Source: PALSA-693 sp963834725
Lineage (GTDB): Bacteria > Actinomycetota > Acidimicrobiia > Acidimicrobiales > Palsa-688
Reading direction: 5' to 3'
DNA: 64,000 nucleotides
Assembly: GCA_963834725.1 (NCBI GenBank)
Contig: CAWICN010000001.1
Span: 744,001 to 808,000 of the forward strand
The notes beneath the pieces are model-generated. The model ran no database searches. It was not told the origin of the DNA and worked only from the letters and a program-made list of their open reading frames with translations. The position numbers and the translations under genes were made by a program. Positions 24,364-33,240 of this stretch are shown here, piece after piece. How positions within the stretch are numbered: position 1 is the first letter of the stretch; each line of letters opens with the position of its first letter.

Positions 24364-26864
24364 AAGCCGTCATCATGGCCGGCGGGGAGGGGACCCGCCT
24401 CCGCCCGCTCACCTCAAATCAGCCCAAACCCATGATGCCGATCGCCAACCGGCCGATGATGGAGCACGTCGTCGCTCTGCTGAAGAAGCACGGTTTCGAT
24501 GACATCGTGGTGACGGTGGCCTTCCAGGCCAACGCCATCCGGACCTATTTCGGCAACGGCTCCGAGTTCGGAGTGCGCATGGTGTACGCGACAGAGGAGA
24601 ACCCGCTCGGGACGGCCGGGTCGGTCCGCAATGCCATGGACGAGCTGACAGAAGCGTTCATGGTCATCTCCGGCGATGTGGTGACCGACATCGATCTGGC
24701 CGCAGTTGTGGAATTCCACCGCGAGCGCAAGGCCCTTGCCACCATCGGCCTCAAGGCCATGGAGAACCCGCTGGAGTTCGGGATCGTCATCACCCGGGCC
24801 GACGGGTCCATCGAGCGCTTTCTCGAGAAGCCCACCTGGGGTCAGGTGTTCTCCGACACCATCAATACGGGCGTCTACGTGCTCGAGCCGGAGGTGTTCG
24901 ACTACATCGAGCCGGACAAGGCCGTGGACTTCTCGTCCGATGTCTTTCCCCGCCTTCTCGACGACGAGCGGCCGTTGTTCGGCTACGTGGCCGAGGGCTA
25001 CTGGGAGGACGTCGGCACCCTGGACGCGTACATCAAGGTCCACCAGGATGTCCTCGACGCCCAGGTGGCCCTCGACATACCGGGGTTCCGCCTCGGCGAC
25101 GGCATCTGGCTGGGGGAGGGGTCGGAGCTCGACCCGGCCGCCACGGTGGACGGACCGGCCATCATCGGCGATTACAGCCGGGTCGAGGCCGGTGCCCGCC
25201 TCGCCGAATACACGGTGCTCGGGTCCAACGTCCGCGTCGGGACCGACGCGTTCATCGAGCGATCTGTGCTGCACGACAATGTGTACCTCGGGCCGGGGGT
25301 CCGCCTCCGGGGTGCCGTGGTGGGCCGCTCCAGTGACCTCCGCCGCGGGGCCCGCCTCGAAGAAGGCGTTGTTCTTGGCGATGAGTCATTCGTGGGCGAG
25401 CACGCCGTGATCAACCCTGGCGTGAAGGTCTACCCGTTCAAGACGGTCGACCACGGGGCGGTCGTGAACTCCTCGATCGTCTGGGAGTCGCGCGGGGCGC
25501 GCAATCTGTTCGGACGGCTCGGCGTGGCCGGCCTAGCGAACGTCGACATCTCTCCGGAGCTGGCCGTTCGCCTGGCCATGGCGTACGGAACCACCATGAA
25601 AAAAGGGTCGACGGTGGTGGCCTCCCGCGATACCAGCCGGGCGGCGCGGGTACTGAAGCGGGCCATGATGGTCGGTCTGAACGCGGCCGGGGTGGACGTC
25701 GCCGACCTCGAGGTCGCCACCGTTCCGGTTACCAGGTTTGGGGTCCGTATCGAGGGGGGCTCCGGCGGACTGTCGGTGCGCCTCGCGCCCGACGATCCAC
25801 AATCGGTCGTTATCCGCTTCTTCGACGCCGCTGGCATCGACATCTCCGAAGCCATCCAGAAGAAAGTCGAGCGTCTCTTCTACCGGGAGGACTTCCGGCG
25901 CTCGCTGGCCGGCGAGATCGGCGACATTCGCTTTCCCGTGCGGACGGCGGAGTTCTACACCGCCGTGCTCATGGAGCACGTCGATGTCGACGCCGTGCGA
26001 GGGGCTCGCTTCAAGCTGGTCCTCGACTATGCGTTCGGCGCTGCCAGTTTCGTGATGCCGAATGTGCTGTCCAAGCTCGGGGCTGACGTGTTATCCGTCA
26101 ATCCCTACGCTTCGACCCGACAGTCGCTCACCTTCAACCGATGGGAGCACGCCGCCCAGGTGTCGGAGCTGGTGCGGGCATCGGGCGCCCACCTTGGCGC
26201 GGTGATCGACACCGACGGGGAGTACATCACCTTCGTTGACGACAACGGGCGCACTCTCGTCGACGACGAGGCGCTGATGGCATTGCTGCATTTGGTGCTC
26301 GCGGACGCGGATCGCCGGGGCTCCCCGCCGCCGACGGTGGCGCTGCCGGTCTCGGTCGGTCGGGCGGTGGAGACTATGTGCGACGAGGCGGGAGCGACCC
26401 TGTTGTGGACCAAGCTGTCCACTCCCCATCTCATGGAGGTGGCGTCCGGGCCCGGTGTTCGGTTCGCGGCCAGCCAGGAAGGCGGCTACATCTTTCCCGC
26501 CTTCCTGCCTGCGTACGACGCGGTGGCCACCCTGGTGGAGACGCTCGCCCTGCTGGCTTCATCGGGGACGCGTCTGTCGCAAGTGGTGGGGCAGCTACCC
26601 GCCGTGCGCGTCGCTCACGAGGCGGTGGTAACGCCGTGGGAGAAAAAGGGCCTCGTGATGCGGACGGTGATGGAGTGGGCCAAGGATCGCGAGCTGCTGC
26701 TGGTGGACGGCGTCAAGGTGCTCCACGATGACGGCTGGGCCCTGATCTTTCCGGACCCCGAGGAACCGCTCACCCACGTATGGGCCGAAGCGGCCACCGA
26801 CGCAGACGCCCGGGCCCGGGCTCAGGAGTACGCTCGCCGCATCCGTAACGTGCTGCGATCTTGA
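24360..26864 (+). CDS. Mannose-1-phosphate guanylyltransferase-like / phosphomannomutase-like fusion
   Basis: 834 residues in three parts. Residues 1-235 are a sugar-nucleotidyltransferase domain (MKAVIMAGGEGTRLRPLT; VISGDVVTDID). Residues 240-370 are a left-handed beta-helix with hexapeptide turns. From 390 on is an alpha-D-phosphohexomutase domain. In the last, the usual phosphoserine loop TASHNP is replaced by a GGSGGLSVRLAP-like stretch, while the metal loop reads DTDGEYI. The mutase half therefore may not be a normal mutase. Homologous fusions occur in actinobacteria and cyanobacteria and are annotated as GDP-mannose or UDP-sugar enzymes. Substrate unproven. Confidence 0.82.
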   Translation: MKAVIMAGGEGTRLRPLTSNQPKPMMPIANRPMMEHVVALLKKHGFDDIVVTVAFQANAIRTYFGNGSEFGVRMVYATEENPLGTAGSVRNAMDELTEAFMVISGDVVTDIDLAAVVEFHRERKALATIGLKAMENPLEFGIVITRADGSIERFLEKPTWGQVFSDTINTGVYVLEPEVFDYIEPDKAVDFSSDVFPRLLDDERPLFGYVAEGYWEDVGTLDAYIKVHQDVLDAQVALDIPGFRLGDGIWLGEGSELDPAATVDGPAIIGDYSRVEAGARLAEYTVLGSNVRVGTDAFIERSVLHDNVYLGPGVRLRGAVVGRSSDLRRGARLEEGVVLGDESFVGEHAVINPGVKVYPFKTVDHGAVVNSSIVWESRGARNLFGRLGVAGLANVDISPELAVRLAMAYGTTMKKGSTVVASRDTSRAARVLKRAMMVGLNAAGVDVADLEVATVPVTRFGVRIEGGSGGLSVRLAPDDPQSVVIRFFDAAGIDISEAIQKKVERLFYREDFRRSLAGEIGDIRFPVRTAEFYTAVLMEHVDVDAVRGARFKLVLDYAFGAASFVMPNVLSKLGADVLSVNPYASTRQSLTFNRWEHAAQVSELVRASGAHLGAVIDTDGEYITFVDDNGRTLVDDEALMALLHLVLADADRRGSPPPTVALPVSVGRAVETMCDEAGATLLWTKLSTPHLMEVASGPGVRFAASQEGGYIFPAFLPAYDAVATLVETLALLASSGTRLSQVVGQLPAVRVAHEAVVTPWEKKGLVMRTVMEWAKDRELLLVDGVKVLHDDGWALIFPDPEEPLTHVWAEAATDADARARAQEYARRIRNVLRS

Positions 26865-26931
26865 TCTGGGTCACCGCTCGGCGGCTCGCTCCTGGCAGCA
26901 ATCCACTAGCGCGTCCAGTACATTCCCGGCC

Positions 26932-27312
26932 ATGAACGTCCCCGAGGACCTCCGTTACACCCCGGACCATGAGTGGGCCCGTCTCGAGGGCGACCAGATC
27001 CGCGTCGGGATCACCGACTATGCCCAGGACGCCCTCGGCGATGTGGTCTTCGTGCAACTGCCGGACCCGGGCACGACGGTGGAGGCCGGCGACTCGTTCG
27101 CGGAAATCGAGTCGACGAAGTCCGTGTCCGACGTGTACGCCCCCGTCAACGGCACCGTTGTCGAAGTCAACACCGAGCTCGGCGACGCGCCGCAGAAGCT
27201 CAACGAGGACCCCTACGGCGAAGGCTGGCTCTGCGTGATCCAGACCCCCGACGCCGATGCCCTATCGCCGCTGCTCGACGCGGATGGGTACCGGAAGTTG
27301 ATCGAGAGTTAG
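26932..27312 (+). CDS. gcvH: Glycine cleavage system H protein
   Basis: 126 residues. The lipoylated lysine lies in EIESTKSVSDVYAP near residue 63. YTPDHEWARLEGDQIRVGITDYAQDALGDVVFVQLP is the family N-terminal half (start YTPDHEW). The H protein carries aminomethyl groups between GcvP, GcvT and the lipoamide dehydrogenase. It is separated from gcvT and gcvP by four regulatory genes, as in mycobacteria. A TACATT about six bases upstream of the ATG may be the -10 box. Confidence 0.96.
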   Translation: MNVPEDLRYTPDHEWARLEGDQIRVGITDYAQDALGDVVFVQLPDPGTTVEAGDSFAEIESTKSVSDVYAPVNGTVVEVNTELGDAPQKLNEDPYGEGWLCVIQTPDADALSPLLDADGYRKLIES

Positions 27313-27324
27313 CAGGCGCTGCTG

Positions 27325-27822
27325 GTGACGCCGATCTTCTGTAACCGCTGCGGGCATCGCAACCCCGAAGGATCGAACTTTTGTTCGTCGTGCGGCTCGG
27401 TGCTGGAGCGACCGTCCGGGCAGGATCCGGCCGTCACCACCATTACTCTGGCGCCGGTAGAAGCCGCCGGCGAGGTCGGCGAGGAAGAACTGACCGTTTC
27501 CGTTGGCGACGTCCCCCAGGGACTGGGGTTGCTCGTGGTGAAACGAGGCTCCAACGCCGGCTCCCGTTTCGTGCTGGGCGTCGGTCAGACGACCATCGGT
27601 CGGCATCCCGACAGCGACATCTTTCTCGACGACGTCACCGTGTCACGCCGCCACGCCGAGATCTACAAAAATGATGCGTCCTTCACCGTCACCGACGTCG
27701 GAAGCCTCAACGGCACCTATTTGAACCGGGAGCGCATCGAGCGTGCCGAGCTGCATAGCGGAGACGAAGTCCAGATCGGCAAGTTCCGGCTGGTCTTCCT
27801 GCACGAGGTGCAAGGAGGGTAG
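27325..27822 (+). CDS. garA: Zinc-ribbon and FHA-domain protein, GarA-like
   Basis: 165 residues. A double CxxC zinc ribbon (FCNRCGHRNPEGSNFCSSCGS) starts the protein. A threonine-bearing linker (AVTTITLAP) follows, then a complete FHA domain with GR, SRRHAEI and SLNGTYLN from residue 72. In mycobacteria GarA is phosphorylated on such N-terminal threonines and then controls 2-oxoglutarate enzymes and glutamate metabolism. The position after gcvH and before FtsR matches garA (Rv1827). The extra zinc ribbon differs from the M. tuberculosis protein. GTG 27325 lies 12 bases after gcvH. Confidence 0.83.
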   Translation: MTPIFCNRCGHRNPEGSNFCSSCGSVLERPSGQDPAVTTITLAPVEAAGEVGEEELTVSVGDVPQGLGLLVVKRGSNAGSRFVLGVGQTTIGRHPDSDIFLDDVTVSRRHAEIYKNDASFTVTDVGSLNGTYLNRERIERAELHSGDEVQIGKFRLVFLHEVQGG

Positions 27823-27828
27823 TGGTCG

Positions 27829-28983
27829 GTGACTGAGCGATCCCATCTCTCCATCGGCGAGGTCCTGTCGCTTCTCCGCGAGGAATTCCCGGATGTGACG
27901 ATCTCCAAGATCCGGTTCCTCGAGAGCCAGGGGCTGGTGGACCCAGAGCGCACTCCGTCGGGCTACCGGAAGTTCTATGACCATGACGTCGAGCGACTGC
28001 GGTGGATCCTCCGCCAGCAGCGCGAAAACTTTCTTCCCCTCAAGATCATCCGCGGTCGTTTGACCGAGCAGGGCGAGGATCTCGACGACAATGGCCCTGG
28101 CGACGGCTATGACGGCGGATATGGCAACGAAGCCGATCCGCGGGCCGGCGCAGCCGACGATGCGGTCGGGTCCGCCGCCAACTCGCCGGCCGGCGATCAC
28201 GAGCGCACCATTGAAGACGCGACGGTAACCCACCCCTCCGCCGGAACGCGCCAGGCCGGGAACCCAACCCACACCCCAGTCCCACCTGCGTCGGCCCCAC
28301 CGGCATCGGTTCCGGCGGCATCGGTCCCGCCAGCCTCCGCTGGAGCGCCACGCCCGGCCACTTCGACCAGCTCGGCGACCGGCGCGTCCACCCCCGGTCC
28401 GGCCGGCGCCGGACCGGGGCTCGCGGGCCGGGCCGGCGAGGGGTCGCGTGGGCCGGACCGGGCCGCAGGACGAGGGGCGTCCGGGCCTGCCGCCGACCCG
28501 CCGTCCGGCCGCGTCGGCGGCAGTACCCCGGCCGGAGCCGCGACCGGCGGTGCCAGCCGAGGTCGGAGTGTGGCGTCGGCCGGTCTGCGGCCGTCCCTGG
28601 AGGACACCGAGACCTACAGCATCGAGGAGCTGGCCAGCGCGTCCGGTGGCACCGTCGCCATAGTGAAAAGCCTGCAGGAGTTTGGTCTGATCAGCATCGG
28701 GACGGTCGTCGCCGGAACGCCCTACTTCGACGCCACCGCCCTGGCCGTGGCCCGGGCTGCGGCCGGCTTCGCCCGCCACGGCGTCGACGCCCGCCATCTC
28801 CGGGCCTGGCGCAATTCTGCCGATCGGGAGGCGGGAATCTTCGAACAGGTGATCATGCCGCTGCTGCGCCAGCGCAACCCCGAGGCCCGACGGCAGGCGG
28901 CCGACACACTGGCGGAGCTGACATCGTTGGGCGGCGACCTGCGCAAGGCTCTGCTTGACCAGGCGGTCCGCCAGATCCATTAG
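27829..28983 (+). CDS. ftsR: FtsR-type MerR family transcriptional regulator
   Basis: 384 residues. The N-terminal MerR helix-turn-helix (LSIGEVLSLLREEFPDVTIS, KIRFLESQGLVDPERTPSGYRKF) is followed by a 170-residue low-complexity Ala/Pro/Gly/Thr linker (about 85-255). A conserved C-terminal region (YSIEELASASGGTVAIVKSL, then the FARHGVDARHLRAWRNSADREAG block) ends it. The equivalents are Rv1828 and corynebacterial FtsR, an activator of ftsZ; in those the linker is far shorter. The GTG is six bases after the FHA gene's stop, so they are co-transcribed. Confidence 0.85.
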   Translation: MTERSHLSIGEVLSLLREEFPDVTISKIRFLESQGLVDPERTPSGYRKFYDHDVERLRWILRQQRENFLPLKIIRGRLTEQGEDLDDNGPGDGYDGGYGNEADPRAGAADDAVGSAANSPAGDHERTIEDATVTHPSAGTRQAGNPTHTPVPPASAPPASVPAASVPPASAGAPRPATSTSSATGASTPGPAGAGPGLAGRAGEGSRGPDRAAGRGASGPAADPPSGRVGGSTPAGAATGGASRGRSVASAGLRPSLEDTETYSIEELASASGGTVAIVKSLQEFGLISIGTVVAGTPYFDATALAVARAAAGFARHGVDARHLRAWRNSADREAGIFEQVIMPLLRQRNPEARRQAADTLAELTSLGGDLRKALLDQAVRQIH

Positions 28984-29040
28984 CCCCAGATCTATTGGTC
29001 CTGGTGCACGATCAACACAACCGAGAAGCCCCGGCAGCGG

Positions 29041-29046
29041 TAACGT
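29041..29046 (+). promoter_or_regulatory. -10 element of the DUF151 gene
   Basis: TAACGT, six bases before ATG 29053; predicted leaderless. Confidence 0.5.
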
Positions 29047-29052
29047 GCTCGC

Positions 29053-29550
29053 ATGGTGGAGATGCACCTGAACGCCGTCCGGGTGGAACTACCCAGCAAC
29101 ACTCCGATTCTGCTGCTGCAAGAGGTCTCAGGTGCCAATCGGACCCTACCGATCTACATCGGCCCGGCCGAAGCACAGGCGATCGCCTTCGCCCAGCAGG
29201 GGGTGGACACCCCCCGGCCGATGACGCATGACCTGATGCGCGACATCCTCGAGGAGCTCGGGGCGACGGTCGAGTGCATCGTGATCACCGAGCTGCGCGA
29301 CCGGACCTTTTTCGCCGAGATCAGGCTGCTCGTGGCCGGGCAGCGCCACATCATCTCCTCCCGCCCCTCCGATGCGGTCGCCCTGGCCGTCCGGGTCCAG
29401 ACCACCATCTACGCCGAGGAGGAGCTGCTCGACGCCGAGGGTGTGATCCTCCCCGACGAGGCGGCCGAGGAGCCAGCCGAGGCCGAGGAGCTGGTGTCGG
29501 AGTTCCGGGATTTCATCGAGGGGGTCCGGCCCGAGGATTTCGAGTCCTGA
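29053..29550 (+). CDS. DUF151 bifunctional nuclease family protein
   Basis: 165 residues. VEMHLNAVRVELPSNTPILL, LPIYIGPAEAQAIAF and SSRPSDAVALAVRV are the conserved DUF151 blocks; the last is the best-conserved. Plant and mycobacterial relatives (Rv1829) have been described as nucleases, but the in vivo role is unclear. An acidic C-terminal 35 residues are variable. Its place between two MerR regulators is conserved with mycobacteria. Confidence 0.88.
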   Translation: MVEMHLNAVRVELPSNTPILLLQEVSGANRTLPIYIGPAEAQAIAFAQQGVDTPRPMTHDLMRDILEELGATVECIVITELRDRTFFAEIRLLVAGQRHIISSRPSDAVALAVRVQTTIYAEEELLDAEGVILPDEAAEEPAEAEELVSEFRDFIEGVRPEDFES

Positions 29551-29661
29551 CCAGCTATCCTGCGAAGTCACGCCAGCGGTTCCCGAAGGATGGTTGCACT
29601 CGCGGCCGCCATCGAGCACACTGACGTAACTACTTGTCTGTGATACTCCAGGAGGGCGGAG

Positions 29662-30300
29662 ATGACGGCTGGTGCTGCTGCTGCCGCGGTCGGCGTTACG
29701 TCAGGCGGTCCGCCAACCCCGGAAGCACTGGCCGCCGGCCAGGCTGGCTATCGAGGTCCGCAGGTCTGTTCCGTCGTCGGCATCACCTACCGGCAGCTCG
29801 ACTACTGGGCCCGCACCGGCCTGCTGCACCCGTCGATCACCGAGGCGCGCGGGAGCGGGTCCCAGCGCCGGTACTCGTACACCGATCTGGTCCAGCTCAA
29901 GGTGATCAAGCGCCTGCTGGACGCCGGCGTGTCGTTGCAGGCCGCCCGCAAGGCTATCGACTGCCTCCGCTCCGCCGGGGACGACCTGGCCTCGGCCAAC
30001 CTGGTCACAGACGACCGCGGCTCGGTGCTCGCCTACTCGGGCGCAGAGATCATCGATCTGCTCCGGGGCGGTCAGACGGTGCTCAACATCGTCCCTCTCG
30101 GGGGAGTGGTCTCCGAGCTGGCGGCGGCCATCACCGACCTCGGCCTCGACGCGCCCATGGTTCCTGCCACCGCCGGCGAGGCGACCAACGGGGGCGAGGC
30201 CACGGTCGCGGCTGCCTCGTCGGTGGCGGCTGCCCCGTCGGTCGACCCGGCCGGTCGACGGCGACCCGGTCCGGGCTCCCGCTCGGCGCACACCGCCTGA
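29662..30300 (+). CDS. Second MerR family regulator of the gcvH-ftsR cluster
   Basis: 212 residues. A MerR helix-turn-helix (YRGPQVCSVVGITYRQLDYW, then ARTGLLHPS and RRYSYTDLVQLKVIKRLLDAGVSLQAARKAI) is followed by about 90 residues with NLVTDDRGSVLAYSGAEIIDLL, as in Rv1830. The last 50 residues are Ala/Gly-rich. AGGAGGGCGG at 29650-29659 gives a strong ribosome-binding site before ATG 29662, unlike the leaderless genes around it. Target genes are not known. Confidence 0.85.
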   Translation: MTAGAAAAAVGVTSGGPPTPEALAAGQAGYRGPQVCSVVGITYRQLDYWARTGLLHPSITEARGSGSQRRYSYTDLVQLKVIKRLLDAGVSLQAARKAIDCLRSAGDDLASANLVTDDRGSVLAYSGAEIIDLLRGGQTVLNIVPLGGVVSELAAAITDLGLDAPMVPATAGEATNGGEATVAAASSVAAAPSVDPAGRRRPGPGSRSAHTA

Positions 30301-30730
30301 GCCTAACCAGCGCTGGCAGCCCACCCCCGCGGCCTGGCTTGGCGCCCTACGCGCCCGCCCGCGGCGCGCCGGTACCGGGCCGGCGACGGGTCAGGGACGC
30401 AGGGGTCAGGGACGCACGGGTCAGGGACACACTGACAGGGCCCGCCATCTTCGAGGGCCCGATGCACCTCGAGCATCGCGCCCTGGGTGCGATTTTCGTT
30501 TGTGTTATAAAACTCGCGTATTACGCGATGAATATCACACAAATGCAGCCAGACGCCGCCTACCCGCCCCCTGAGGGCCGAACCGGCGCGGCGGATCCTG
30601 CGCCGACGGCCTGACCCCTGACGAGTGACGACGGCGAACCGCGCCACCAGGGGAGGCGTCGGCGTCCGTGGTGCCTCAGGCAAACCCAGTGTCCTCGGGC
30701 AAACTCTGTCCAGCCTCTATCCTGGCCGCG
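30301..30730 (+). promoter_or_regulatory. 430-bp regulatory region upstream of gcvT
   Basis: No gene is seen. It holds three imperfect 15-bp repeats of GGGTCAGGGACGCA (about 30388-30432), an AT-rich 45-bp dyad (30499-30543), two 19-bp direct repeats with CTCRGGCAAAC at 30675 and 30694, and the gcvT -10 box TATCCT at 30718-30723. The layout suggests regulator binding in front of the glycine cleavage operon. A glycine riboswitch was considered but its core is not recognisable. Confidence 0.6.
30499..30543. repeat. 45-bp concentric dyad symmetry
   Basis: Inner arms TCGCGTA (30514-30520) and TACGCGA (30522-30528) and outer arms TTTGTGT (30499-30505) and ACACAAA (30537-30543) are all exact complements about the same central base, 30521. 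Seventeen of 22 positions pair. The stretch is strikingly AT-rich for this genome, as expected of an operator. Confidence 0.8.
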
Positions 30731-31888
30731 GTGACCGATCCTTCCCACGGGTCGGCCGGTGATCTCGCCCGGTCGACCCCTCTGGCCGAGTCGCCGGCGG
30801 GCCCTCAGGCTGGAATGGACGAATCCGGGCCGACGCTGCGCCGCTCGCCCCTCGATTCCGCCCATCGGGCCCTGGACGCCAAGATGGTTCCCTTCGGAGG
30901 CTGGGAGATGCCGCTGTCGTACCCAGGCGGCACGCTCGGCGAGCACATGGCCTGCCGCCAGGACGCGGTGGCATTCGACGTCAGTCATCTCGGCACCGTA
31001 AGGGTCTCCGGCGCGAACGCCCTTCAACAGCTGCAGGTCATGCTGACCAACGACCTGGCCAAGATCAGCCCGGGCCGGGCGCAGTACACCCACCTGCTGG
31101 ACGACGCCGACGGGTCGGTGCTCGACGACATCATCGTCTGGTGGATCGACCTCGAAACATTCGACGTCATGCCCAACGCGTCGAACACGGCGCGGGTTCG
31201 CGCTGCTGTCGGGGGGACCGACGTCACGAGCGAGCGGGCCTTGATCGCCATCCAGGGACCGGGCGCGAGGGAGCACCTGGCCATCGTTTCCCCCGACGCC
31301 GCCTCGGTTGGCCGGTTCCGGGTGACTCCCTTCTCGTGGGGCGGGGGACCATGCGTGGCCGCCGGCACCGGCTACACCGGAGAGGACGGCGTGGAATGCT
31401 CGGTTCCGGCTGATCTGGCTCCCTCCTTCTGGGAGGCGGTGCTGGCGACCGGCGTACATCCCGCCGGGCTCGGCGCGCGAGACACCCTGCGCCTCGAGGC
31501 CGCCCTGCCGTTGCACGGCCACGAGCTCGGACCGGGTATCACGCCCCTGCAGGCCGGCCTCGGTTGGGTCGTGGCCTGGTCGAAAGAAGGAGGATTCCGC
31601 GGCCGGGCCGCGCTCGAGCGCGAAAAGGCCGCCGGCATCACCCGCCTTCTCGGCGGCCTCGCCACGGAAGGGCGCCAGCCGCCGCGAAGCGGTGCAAGCG
31701 TTCTGGCCAACGGAACGACGATCGGCGAGGTGACCAGCGGCAACTTCTCGCCGGTCCTTGGTCACGGCATCGCTCTGGCGTTCCTTCCCCCCCACCTCGA
31801 GCCGGGCACCAAGGTCGAGTTGGACCTGAGGGGCCGTAGAGTGCCGGCGCAGATGGTGCCTCTGCCGTTCGTCAAGAAGAAGGGTTGA
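30731..31888 (+). CDS. gcvT: Glycine cleavage system T protein (aminomethyltransferase)
   Basis: 385 residues. Family blocks are LDAKMVPFGGWEMPLSY, DVSHLGTVRVSG, LLDDADGSVLDDIIVWW, GYTGEDGVECSVP and LGARDTLRLEAALPLHGHEL. The T protein moves the one-carbon unit to tetrahydrofolate. The GTG at 30731 is seven bases after a TATCCT -10 box, so a leaderless start is preferred; ATG 30815 is nearer to the usual family N-terminus and remains possible. It is first of the gcvT-gcvPA-gcvPB operon. Confidence 0.95.
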   Translation: MTDPSHGSAGDLARSTPLAESPAGPQAGMDESGPTLRRSPLDSAHRALDAKMVPFGGWEMPLSYPGGTLGEHMACRQDAVAFDVSHLGTVRVSGANALQQLQVMLTNDLAKISPGRAQYTHLLDDADGSVLDDIIVWWIDLETFDVMPNASNTARVRAAVGGTDVTSERALIAIQGPGAREHLAIVSPDAASVGRFRVTPFSWGGGPCVAAGTGYTGEDGVECSVPADLAPSFWEAVLATGVHPAGLGARDTLRLEAALPLHGHELGPGITPLQAGLGWVVAWSKEGGFRGRAALEREKAAGITRLLGGLATEGRQPPRSGASVLANGTTIGEVTSGNFSPVLGHGIALAFLPPHLEPGTKVELDLRGRRVPAQMVPLPFVKKKG

Positions 31889-31890
31889 CC

Positions 31891-33240
31891 GTGGGTCATT
31901 TCGTTCCTCATACCGACGAGGAGCTGTCGGGCATGCTCGCTGACATCGGGCTCGGCTCGCTCGAGGAGCTGTTCGACGTCGTGCCGGAGGCGCTGCGGCT
32001 GGCCGGGGGCCTGGACATGGCGCCCGGCCTCTCCGAGCCCGACGTTCTCGCCGAGATGGGCCGGCTGGCGGGCCGTAACCGGAGCGGCGCCGACCTGCTG
32101 TGCTTCGCCGGGGCGGGCGCTTATGACCACGATGTCCCGTCCGCGACCACCCGGCTGACATTTCGGTCCGAGTTCGTGACGGCCTACACCCCGTACCAAC
32201 CCGAGGTCGCCCAGGGGGTCCTGCAGGCCCTGTTCGAGTATCAGACCCTCGTCGCCCGCCTGTCCGGGCTGCCCGTCGCCAACGCCTCCCTCTACGACGG
32301 TGCCAGCGCCGCGGCGGAGGCGGTCAATCTGGCCACCGCCGCGGCCGGTCGCGAAAGGGTGTGGGTGAGCGGCGGCATCCATCCCCACTGGCGAGAGGTG
32401 CTGAGCACGCTCTCTCGCGGCCCGGGGCACGAGCTGGTGGACGTCCCGCTCCGCGACGGAGTGACCGACTGGGCCGCCGCCCCGTCCGGCGACCCTCCCG
32501 CGGCCCTGGTCGTGGCGTCACCGAACTATCTGGGCGCCATCGAGGACATTCAGGCGGCGCGGGCCGCCGCCGACCAGCAGAAGGCACTGCTGGTGGTCGG
32601 ATTCGATCCCGTCTCGGCCGGGCTGCTGCGGGCGCCGGGCGAGGACGGGGCCGACGTGGTGGTGGGGGAGGGGCAGCCGTTCGGCACGCCCCTGTCGTTT
32701 GGCGGCCCCTATCTGGGGTTGTTCGCCTGCCGGTTGGAACTGGTGCGCCGGTTGCCCGGACGGCTGGTGGGGCGGACGGTCGACACGGAAGGACGGCCCG
32801 CCTATGTCACTACCCTGCGGGCTCGGGAGCAGGACATTCGCCGCGAGAAGGCGACATCGAACGTCTGTACCAACCAGACCCTGATCGCAGTGGCGGCCAT
32901 GATCCAGCTGTCCTGGCTGGGCACGGGCGGCCTCCGGGAGCTGGCCCTGCGTTGCGCCCGGGGCACGAGGTACGCCCGGGAGGCGGCTCTGGCCATACCC
33001 GGCGTGTCGCCGCTGGCTCCCGCGCCCACGCTTCGTGAGTTCGCCCTCGAGCTGCCGGTACCGGCCGACGTCGCTATCGCCCGTATGGCCGACGAGGGAT
33101 TCCTCGCCGGAGTTCCCGTCGGCATCGAGGCCGGGGTGGTCCGTGATGGTGGCAACGCTCTCCTCGTCGCCGTGACCGAACGGCGAACCCGGGAGGAGAT
33201 CGACGCCTTCGTGTCGGCCCTGGAAAAGGTGGTCCGCTGA
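31891..33240 (+). CDS. gcvPA: Glycine dehydrogenase (decarboxylating) subunit 1
   Basis: 449 residues. FVPHTDEELSGMLADIGL, AGAGAYDHDVPSATTRL, TPYQPEVAQGVLQALFEYQT and NASLYDGASAAAEAVN are standard for the alpha subunit of two-subunit P protein. It forms half of the PLP enzyme that decarboxylates glycine onto the H protein. GTG 31891 lies two bases after the gcvT stop; TTG 31885 would overlap it. Mycobacteria use a fused GcvP, so the split form is a lineage marker. Confidence 0.95.
   Translation: MGHFVPHTDEELSGMLADIGLGSLEELFDVVPEALRLAGGLDMAPGLSEPDVLAEMGRLAGRNRSGADLLCFAGAGAYDHDVPSATTRLTFRSEFVTAYTPYQPEVAQGVLQALFEYQTLVARLSGLPVANASLYDGASAAAEAVNLATAAAGRERVWVSGGIHPHWREVLSTLSRGPGHELVDVPLRDGVTDWAAAPSGDPPAALVVASPNYLGAIEDIQAARAAADQQKALLVVGFDPVSAGLLRAPGEDGADVVVGEGQPFGTPLSFGGPYLGLFACRLELVRRLPGRLVGRTVDTEGRPAYVTTLRAREQDIRREKATSNVCTNQTLIAVAAMIQLSWLGTGGLRELALRCARGTRYAREAALAIPGVSPLAPAPTLREFALELPVPADVAIARMADEGFLAGVPVGIEAGVVRDGGNALLVAVTERRTREEIDAFVSALEKVVR

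Noticed and set aside
30550..30730. Glycine riboswitch before gcvT
   Set aside because: Only a CTCAGGCAAA word is present; the GCCGAAG core and paired stems are not seen, and a leaderless start leaves no leader. A covariance search could still change this.
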